Assembly: GCF_014195325.1 (NCBI RefSeq)
Contig: NZ_JACIBK010000006.1
Location: 186,001 to 250,000, forward strand
Direction: 5' to 3'
Length of the DNA: 64,000 nt
Source of the DNA: Rhizobium sp. BK650
GTDB lineage: Bacteria > Pseudomonadota > Alphaproteobacteria > Rhizobiales > Rhizobiaceae
Part shown: piece by piece, positions 57,765-64,000 of the stretch
Position numbering within the stretch: the first letter of the stretch is position 1
Layout of the letters: each line of letters begins with the position of its first letter
Position numbers and translations under genes: made by a program
Notes under the pieces: generated by a model
What the model saw: only the letters and a program-made list of their open reading frames with translations
What the model was told of the DNA's origin: nothing
Databases searched by the model: none

Positions 57765-59258
57765 TTGTTTGACTACGGTATCATCCCGCCGGCGATGTTC
57801 CTGGGCATGGTCATTTTCATGCTCTACGGCTTTCCCGTCGCCTTTTCGCTGGCCGCCGTCGGCCTTTTCTTCGGCATCATCGGCATCGCGACGGGTCACT
57901 TCGAGGAGGCCCTCCTGCAGGCACTGCCGCTGCGCTTCTTCGGCATCGTCTCCAATGACCTTCTGCTGGCAATCCCCTTTTTCACCTTCATGGGCTCAGT
58001 ATTGGAGCGATGCGGGCTGGCCGAAGACCTGCTCGAAGGCACCGGCAAGCTCTTCGGAGGCATCCCCGGCGGCCTCGCCTATGCGGTGATCCTGGTCGGT
58101 GCCGTACTCGGCGCCATCACCGGCACGGTAGCAGCCTCCGTCATCACCATGGGCGTCATCTCCCTGCCGATCATGCTGCGCTACGGCTACAGCCCGCGGC
58201 TCGCAACCGGTGTCATCGCCGCCTCTGGTACGATCACCCAGGTCATTCCGCCCTCACTCGTGCTCGTGGTGCTTGCCGACCAGCTCGGCCGCTCGGTCGG
58301 CGACATGTATCTCGGCGCAATCGGCCCTTCGATCTTGCAGGTGGCGATCTTCGTCGCCTACATCCTGGTCCTCTCCATCATCAACCCGAAGGCGATGCCG
58401 CCGCTGCCGAAGGAGGTCCGCGGCGATTTCGACTGGGCGCTGCTGATGAAGGTGCTCTGGGGCATGATCCCCTCGATCGTGCTGATCTTCCTCGTGCTCG
58501 GCACCATCTTCATGGGTCTCGCTACGCCGACGGAAGCCGGCGCCCTCGGCGTCGTCGGCGCCATGGTACTTGCCGCCCTGCACGGCCGCCTCACCTGGCC
58601 GCTGATCCGCGAGGCCATGAGTTCGACCACACACATCACCTCGATGGTGGTGATGATCCTGATCGGCTCGACCTGCTTCAGCCTGGTTTTCCAGGGCATG
58701 GACGGCTCGCGCTGGATCGAGCACATGCTCTCGGGCCTTCCTGGCGGCCCGGTCGGCTTTCTGATCTTCGTCAACATCTTTATCTTCATCCTGGCGTTCT
58801 TTCTGGATTTCTTCGAGATCGCCTTCATTGTCATCCCGATGCTGGCGCCGGTGGCCTCCAATCTCGGCATCGATCTCATCTGGTTCGGTGTATTGATCTG
58901 CGTGAACATGCAGACGAGCTTCATGCACCCGCCCTTCGGCTTCGCGCTCTTCTACCTGCGCTCCATCGCCAATAGGGATGTCCGCACCAAGGACATCTAC
59001 CTGGGCGCCCTGCCCTGGGTCGGGATGCAGCTCATTCTCGTGGCGATCGTGATCCTCTGGCCCGAGTCGGTCACCTATTGGCTGGATCACGGTCCGAAGG
59101 TGGACCCCAACTCCATCAAGATCGAGGTGCCGGGCTTCGGCGGCCAGCTTGGCCTGCCATCATTGGGACAGCCAGGTGGAGGCAACGGCTCGCCGCAGAT
59201 TCCAGGCCTCACTTTGCCGACCCTGCCAAGCGCGCCCCCGCCGATCCCCGCGCAGTAA
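57765..59258 (+). CDS. TRAP transporter large permease (DctM)
   Basis: 497 aa with 12 or more hydrophobic segments. Seen: A-V-G-L-F-F-G-I-I-G-I, G-G-I-P-G-G-L-A-Y-A-V-I, T-G-T-V-A-A-S-V-I-T-M, A-S-G-T-I-T-Q-V-I-P-P-S, and M-Q-T-S-F-M-H-P-P-F-G-F-A-L-F-Y-L-R near the C-terminus. The last 50 residues are a Pro/Gly/Leu tail not typical of DctM. Start: TTG 57765 (M-F-D-Y-G-I-I-P-P) with AGGAG about nine bases upstream; the frame from 57723 would overlap dctQ. It drives Na+-linked uptake of a carboxylate (inferred family substrate). Confidence 0.9.
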   Translation: MFDYGIIPPAMFLGMVIFMLYGFPVAFSLAAVGLFFGIIGIATGHFEEALLQALPLRFFGIVSNDLLLAIPFFTFMGSVLERCGLAEDLLEGTGKLFGGIPGGLAYAVILVGAVLGAITGTVAASVITMGVISLPIMLRYGYSPRLATGVIAASGTITQVIPPSLVLVVLADQLGRSVGDMYLGAIGPSILQVAIFVAYILVLSIINPKAMPPLPKEVRGDFDWALLMKVLWGMIPSIVLIFLVLGTIFMGLATPTEAGALGVVGAMVLAALHGRLTWPLIREAMSSTTHITSMVVMILIGSTCFSLVFQGMDGSRWIEHMLSGLPGGPVGFLIFVNIFIFILAFFLDFFEIAFIVIPMLAPVASNLGIDLIWFGVLICVNMQTSFMHPPFGFALFYLRSIANRDVRTKDIYLGALPWVGMQLILVAIVILWPESVTYWLDHGPKVDPNSIKIEVPGFGGQLGLPSLGQPGGGNGSPQIPGLTLPTLPSAPPPIPAQ

Positions 59259-59275
59259 AACGATTGCACGAAAGC

Positions 59276-59304
59276 AAAAACCCCGGATCTTCATCCGGGG
59301 TTTT
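59276..59304. terminator. bidirectional terminator between dctM and dctP
   Basis: AAAACCCCGGAT-CTTC-ATCCGGGGTTTT, a perfect 12-bp stem with T runs on both strands, serving dctM from the left and dctP from the right. Confidence 0.92.
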
Positions 59305-59335
59305 GAGTGGACTACGACGAGTATCGATCGAAACC

Positions 59336-60732
<1,397 letters not shown>

Positions 60733-61512
60733 ATGACGAAACCGATCGTTGCCATTCCCGCCGACATCCGCAGCCTTGATGGCGCAACCTGGCATGCCGT
60801 CCAGCATCAATATGTGCGCGCGGCGCTGAATGCCGCCGGTGTAATGGCCTTCATCATTCCCGCTTTTGAGGAAGGCTATGACACAGATGCCATTCTCGAT
60901 CGCGTGGACGGCGTGCTGGTATCCGGCTCGGCAAGCAATGTGCATCCCTCGCTCTACGGTATCGAAGCCATCGAAGCTGATGGCCCCTTCGACCCGGCCC
61001 GCGATGCTACCAGCCTGCCGCTCATCCGCCGCGCCATCGACCGGGCTATCCCGCTTCTTGCCATCTGCCGCGGCATTCAGGAGCTGAACGTTGCACTGGG
61101 CGGCTCGCTTGCGAGCGAAATCCAGGAACAGCCCGGCATCTGGGACCACCGGAAACCCGATGTGAAGGATCGCGACGGCATGTATGCGATCCGCCAGAGC
61201 GTCTTCGTCAAGGAAGGCTCCTGCATCGCTGGTATCATCGGCGCCGGTGAGATTCGCGTCAACTCGCTGCATCGCCAGGCAATCGCCAAGACCGCCCCGC
61301 GCCTGCAAGTCGAAGCTACAGCAGAGGACGGCACGATTGAAGCCGTTTCCGTCATCGACGCCAAGGCCTTCGCCGTCGGCGTGCAATGGCATCCGGAATA
61401 TTGGGCTGAGACCGACAAGCCCTCCAACAAGCTCTTCACCGCCTTCGGCGATGCCGTCAGAGACTACGCCGCCGGCAAGTTGCCTTCGCGCCCGGCGCAT
61501 GCAATCGCCTGA
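60733..61512 (+). CDS. gamma-glutamyl-gamma-aminobutyrate hydrolase family protein
   Basis: 259 aa, class I glutamine amidotransferase-like (PuuD type). Seen: nucleophile Cys in L-A-I-C-R-G-I-Q-E-L-N, oxyanion G-S-A-S-N-V-H-P, and His/Glu of the triad in G-V-Q-W-H-P-E-Y. The family cleaves gamma-glutamyl bonds such as gamma-Glu-GABA in putrescine use. No puu genes are near, so the substrate is inferred only. Start 60733 (M-T-K-P-I-V-A-I-P) with GGGG upstream; 60661 is an extension without support. Confidence 0.85.
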   Translation: MTKPIVAIPADIRSLDGATWHAVQHQYVRAALNAAGVMAFIIPAFEEGYDTDAILDRVDGVLVSGSASNVHPSLYGIEAIEADGPFDPARDATSLPLIRRAIDRAIPLLAICRGIQELNVALGGSLASEIQEQPGIWDHRKPDVKDRDGMYAIRQSVFVKEGSCIAGIIGAGEIRVNSLHRQAIAKTAPRLQVEATAEDGTIEAVSVIDAKAFAVGVQWHPEYWAETDKPSNKLFTAFGDAVRDYAAGKLPSRPAHAIA

Positions 61513-61515
61513 AAC

Positions 61516-61550
61516 AAAAAAGGCCGCCGGATCGCTCCGACGGCCTTTTT
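61516..61550. terminator. bidirectional terminator
   Basis: AAAAAGGCCG-CGGA / TCCG-CGGCCTTTTT stem of 14 bp with one internal mismatch, T runs on both strands, between the amidotransferase gene and the aldo/keto reductase gene. Confidence 0.9.
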
Positions 61551-61567
61551 CTTGCTGATCGAACGGC

Positions 61568-62599
61568 TCAGCGACCACCTTCGATCTTGCGATGACGCTG
61601 GTTGGTACCGTTGACGCCATAGGGATATTGTCCCGGAGTCGGTGCGCTGACCTCATTGAGCTTTGCCGTCTCTTCGGCCGAGAGCACGAATTCCGCGGCA
61701 GCAAGATTGTCGGCAAGTTGTTCGGACGTGCGAGCACCGAGAATGACCGAAGTCACGGCCGGACGCGCAGCCACCCAGGAAAGCGCCACCTGCGCCATGC
61801 TGACGCCGCGTGCCTTGGCGATCTCCTCGACGATGCTGATGATATCCCAGGTCCGCTCCTGTGCGTTACGGGCAGCGTAGGCCTCGCCGCCGCGATTGGG
61901 ATTTTCACCGAGTCGCGTCGCACCCGTCGGCATTTCGTCGCGCTTGTATTTGCCAGTCAGCCACCCACCGCCGAGTGGCGACCAGGGCAGCAGGCCCATG
62001 CCGGCATCCTGGCAGGCATCGACGATCTCGAGCTCGATGTCGCGCATCAGCAGGTTGTACTGCGGCTGCAGCGTCACTGGTCGCGTATAGCCCTGGGCCT
62101 TGGCAATTTCAGAGGCCTTGGCAATGTGCCAGCCGACATAGTTGGAGAAGCCATAGTAACCGATCTTGCCGGCGCGAACGGCATCATCGAGGAAGCGCAG
62201 CGTCTCCTCGATCGGTGTCAGCGCATCCCAGGCATGCATCTGGTAGAGATCGATATGCTCGACGCCGAGGCGGTGCAGCGAGTCGTTCAGCGCCTGATTG
62301 AGGTGACGGCGGGAAAGGCCGATATCGTTCGGTCCGTCACCCATCGGGAAGCGGCCCTTGGTGGCGATCACGGCCTGCTTTGCCTGTGTGGGGCGAGCCT
62401 TGAGCCAGCGGCCGATGATTTCCTCCGATGCACCGGCGCTGTAGACGTCAGCGGTGTCGATAAAATTGCCGCCCCAGGCAAAATAGTCGTCGAGCATTTT
62501 GAAGGAAGCCGCCTCATCGGACTCCTTCCCGAAAGTCATGGTACCCAGGCAATATGCGGTGACGACGGCCCCGCTGGGACCGAGCTTGCGATAATCCAT
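61568..62599 (-). CDS. aldo/keto reductase
   Basis: 343 aa, AKR superfamily, NADPH-dependent. Catalytic tetrad in order: D in F-I-D-T-A-D-V-Y-S, Y in that same motif, K in I-A-T-K-G-R, H in L-Y-Q-M-H-A-W-D. NADP-site L-G-A-R-T-S-E-Q-L-A-D-N-L-A-A-A near the C-terminus. Similar to the YajO/Tas-like and L-glyceraldehyde-3-phosphate reductase types; substrate not determinable. ATG 62599 has AGGAGG seven bases upstream. Two hairpins occur in the leader (CCGGCGT/ACGCCGG at 62630-62649 and GGAGCG/CGCTCC at 62652-62665). Confidence 0.9.
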   Translation of the reverse strand: MDYRKLGPSGAVVTAYCLGTMTFGKESDEAASFKMLDDYFAWGGNFIDTADVYSAGASEEIIGRWLKARPTQAKQAVIATKGRFPMGDGPNDIGLSRRHLNQALNDSLHRLGVEHIDLYQMHAWDALTPIEETLRFLDDAVRAGKIGYYGFSNYVGWHIAKASEIAKAQGYTRPVTLQPQYNLLMRDIELEIVDACQDAGMGLLPWSPLGGGWLTGKYKRDEMPTGATRLGENPNRGGEAYAARNAQERTWDIISIVEEIAKARGVSMAQVALSWVAARPAVTSVILGARTSEQLADNLAAAEFVLSAEETAKLNEVSAPTPGQYPYGVNGTNQRHRKIEGGR

Positions 62600-62629
62600 T
62601 TTCTGCCTCCTTCCAGAAAGTGTCGGCTG

Positions 62630-62665
62630 CCGGCGTGAAAAGACGCCGGGCGGAGCGGACGCTCC
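62630..62665 (-). promoter_or_regulatory. double hairpin in the aldo/keto reductase leader
   Basis: Stem 1: CCGGCGT (62630-62636) with ACGCCGG (62643-62649). Stem 2: GGAGCG (62652-62657) with CGCTCC (62660-62665). Adjacent perfect stems in the 5' leader, 30-66 bases before the start codon. Confidence 0.35.
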
Positions 62666-62809
62666 CCGATCAAATCGCTACGTATAAGCTTGAGACGGCG
62701 AAATGCCGCCGATGACAATTACGGCCGCAACAGATGGCGCGACCCGCTCTAACCATAGCCAATCCTTCCCGGTCGACCAAGTAGGGAAACAGGAAAAACT
62801 CCAAGGGCA

Positions 62810-62850
62810 AAAAAGGAAAAAGCGAAAGCTCCCTCCGCCTTCGCGGAGGG
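62810..62850 (-). terminator. terminator after the hydroxyacid dehydrogenase
   Basis: On the minus strand CCCTCCGC-GAAG-GCGGAGGG (62831-62850) is followed by AGCTTTCGCTTTTTCC. It overlaps the region just after the stop codon at 62862. Confidence 0.75.
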
Positions 62851-62861
62851 GCCGCCGATGG

Positions 62862-63818
62862 TTACCGCCTGAACGGCGTTTCCGCTACCGGGGTAACCGC
62901 CTTGCCCTGTTCGAACCAGGTGATGAGGTTTGCGGCCACCAGATCCGCCATAGCATTGCGCGTCGGAATCGAAGCCGAGGCCACATGCGGCAACAGGACA
63001 GTATTCGGGGCAGCCAACAGTCCCGCCGGAACATTCGGCTCGTCGTAGAAAACATCCAGCCCGGCAGCACCAATCGTGCCCGCATTCAGCGCGGCAACCA
63101 AGTCATCTTCATCCACCGTCCATCCGCGGCCGACGTTGACCAGGACTCCATTGGGGCCAAGTGCAGCGAGAACCTCCGCGTTGACAGTCTTATGCGTCTG
63201 CGGTGTCTTCGGCACGATCGCAATCAGCGTATCGACGGCCTCGGCGAGCCCCTTCAGCGTCGGGTGATAATCGTAGGGCGCATCGGCATGACGCGAGCGG
63301 GTATGATAGCTGATCTTTACCTTGAAGGGTTCCAGTCGCTTGGCGATTTCAAGCCCGATGCGTCCGAGCCCGTAGAGACCTATATGCCGGCCTTTCAGCG
63401 AAAAGCGCGTTAACGGATAGGAAGCGCCTGGCTTCCAGTTGCCATCCCTGAGCCAGTTCTCCGCCTTGGGGATTTCGCGGATGGCGTTGAGAAGAAGCGC
63501 AATCGCCGTATCGGCCACCTCGTCATTCAACACATCGGGTGTGTTGGTGACGATAATGCTCCTGGACCCCGCGAGCTTCGCATCGATGCCGTCATAACCC
63601 ACGCCGAAGCTGGCAACTATCTCTATAGACGGCAGCTGTTCGAACCAGGCAGCCGGGAAGGCACCGCTGATCGCCACGCCGCGGATGCGTTTTGCTGTTT
63701 CGGCATCGAGATCAAGCCTTTCCTCGCGCTTGACGCTGATGACCTCGAAACGATCCTTTAGTCGGGCGAGAACGCGATCATGCATCTTCCCGGGCACGAG
63801 AACGGCAATACGTGACAT
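62862..63818 (-). CDS. D-2-hydroxyacid dehydrogenase (GhrB/glyoxylate-hydroxypyruvate reductase type)
   Basis: 318 aa. Rossmann motif L-Y-G-L-G-R-I-G-L-E-I-A-K-R-L (about 148), and the catalytic residues Arg in V-G-R-G-W-T-V-D-E, Glu in F-Y-D-E-P-N-V-P and His in L-L-P-H-V-A-S-A-S. It reduces 2-oxoacids such as glyoxylate or hydroxypyruvate with NAD(P)H; specificity is inferred. The upstream LacI-type gene ends 24 bases before its start on the same strand, suggesting co-regulation. Confidence 0.9.
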   Translation of the reverse strand: MSRIAVLVPGKMHDRVLARLKDRFEVISVKREERLDLDAETAKRIRGVAISGAFPAAWFEQLPSIEIVASFGVGYDGIDAKLAGSRSIIVTNTPDVLNDEVADTAIALLLNAIREIPKAENWLRDGNWKPGASYPLTRFSLKGRHIGLYGLGRIGLEIAKRLEPFKVKISYHTRSRHADAPYDYHPTLKGLAEAVDTLIAIVPKTPQTHKTVNAEVLAALGPNGVLVNVGRGWTVDEDDLVAALNAGTIGAAGLDVFYDEPNVPAGLLAAPNTVLLPHVASASIPTRNAMADLVAANLITWFEQGKAVTPVAETPFRR

Positions 63819-63842
63819 AGCTTTTCCTCTTGGCTTCGGCAG

Positions 63843-64000
63843 TCAGCTACGTGGCCGATAAGGGCTGGTGGACTGGCGGATACGCATTTCCGGCTTGATG
63901 AGATGGATCCCGTCAGGTTCATGGCTGCCGGCTAATCGGTCAAGTAGGGCGCGGGCGGCAAGACGTCCAACCTCGGTCTGACCGTTCCAGACGGTGGTCA
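63843..64000 (-). CDS. LacI-family transcriptional regulator (C-terminal fragment)
   Basis: Only the last 51 codons are in the window; the rest continues past the right edge. On the minus strand the frame reads T-T-V-W-N-G-Q-T-E-V-G-R-L-A-A-R-A-L-L-D-R-L and later K-P-E-M-R-I-R-Q-S-T, then TGA. This is the usual end of the periplasmic-binding-like effector domain of LacI/GalR repressors (L-T-T-V, M/V-G-x-x-A, L-x-V-R-x-S-T). It likely controls the adjoining hydroxyacid dehydrogenase operon (inference). Confidence 0.72.
   Translation of the reverse strand, partial: TTVWNGQTEVGRLAARALLDRLAGSHEPDGIHLIKPEMRIRQSTSPYRPRS

Overview
The window is chromosomal DNA of a rhizobial alphaproteobacterium, most probably Rhizobium or a close relative. 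The evidence is the high GC content, the order glgP-glgB-glgC-glgA-pgm-glgX, a CpdR-type receiver next to hisN and an N-formylglutamate amidohydrolase with an MmgR-like (suhB/alpha-r8) sRNA between them, a pntA split into two genes, an aa3-type oxidase subunit IV, HWE kinase signalling, and rhizobial-type promoters (CTTGAC, 17-bp spacer). I see no IS element, prophage, CRISPR array or clear transfer boundary; it reads as a core chromosome segment with lineage-specific insertions. Assignments come from reading motifs and gene order by eye. No database search was run.

Layout. 1-3.6 kb: the end of a lysophospholipase-like hydrolase, hisN, the sRNA, N-formylglutamate amidohydrolase, cpdR and a tRNA-Val(GAC). 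3.7-7.6 kb: small accessory genes (a secreted protein, a nuclease-like protein lacking catalytic residues, two tiny ORFs with strong ribosome binding sites), then a TerC/DUF475 membrane protein behind a highly structured 5' leader, and a small DUF1127-like protein. 7.6-15.2 kb: a tripartite tricarboxylate transporter (tctCBA), a separate periplasmic binding protein, an acetyltransferase, and the tctDE two-component system. 15.3-21.9 kb: a translationally coupled three-gene operon (transglutaminase-DUF2126 fusion, circularly permuted ATP-grasp with Alpha-E, second transglutaminase). This is a predicted peptide or amide-bond system of unknown product and the best candidate for an undescribed system here. 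22.0-23.2 kb: an orphan TadG-like protein with a von Willebrand A domain.

23.5-34.5 kb: a complete glycogen cluster covering synthesis (glgC, glgA, glgB), breakdown (glgP, glgX) and phosphoglucomutase, followed by a MaoC-like hydratase. 35.1-40.2 kb (minus): the heterotetrameric sarcosine oxidase operon soxBDAG. 40.5-45.7 kb: a nucleotide-cyclase cluster made of a FecR-domain protein with a His/Asp-rich tail, a CHASE2 cyclase convergent with it, and a divergent cyclase whose sensor domain carries a CxxCH haem motif. 45.9-50.1 kb: rpsU, a TPR lipoprotein, a DAO-type oxidoreductase and an orphan HWE histidine kinase. 50.2-56.9 kb (minus): pntAa-pntAb-pntB, cytochrome oxidase subunit IV, a FeeM/AHL-synthase-like acyltransferase with a CtrA-like box upstream, and a GGDEF-EAL protein whose GGDEF looks inactive. 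57.2-64 kb: TRAP permease dctQM with its binding protein convergent on it, a gamma-glutamyl-GABA hydrolase-like amidotransferase, an aldo/keto reductase, a D-2-hydroxyacid dehydrogenase and the C-terminus of a LacI-type regulator.

Themes: carbon storage and uptake (glycogen, TTT and TRAP transporters, sarcosine), redox balance (transhydrogenase, oxidase subunit), and signalling (CpdR, TctDE, two nucleotide cyclases, an HWE kinase, an EAL protein).
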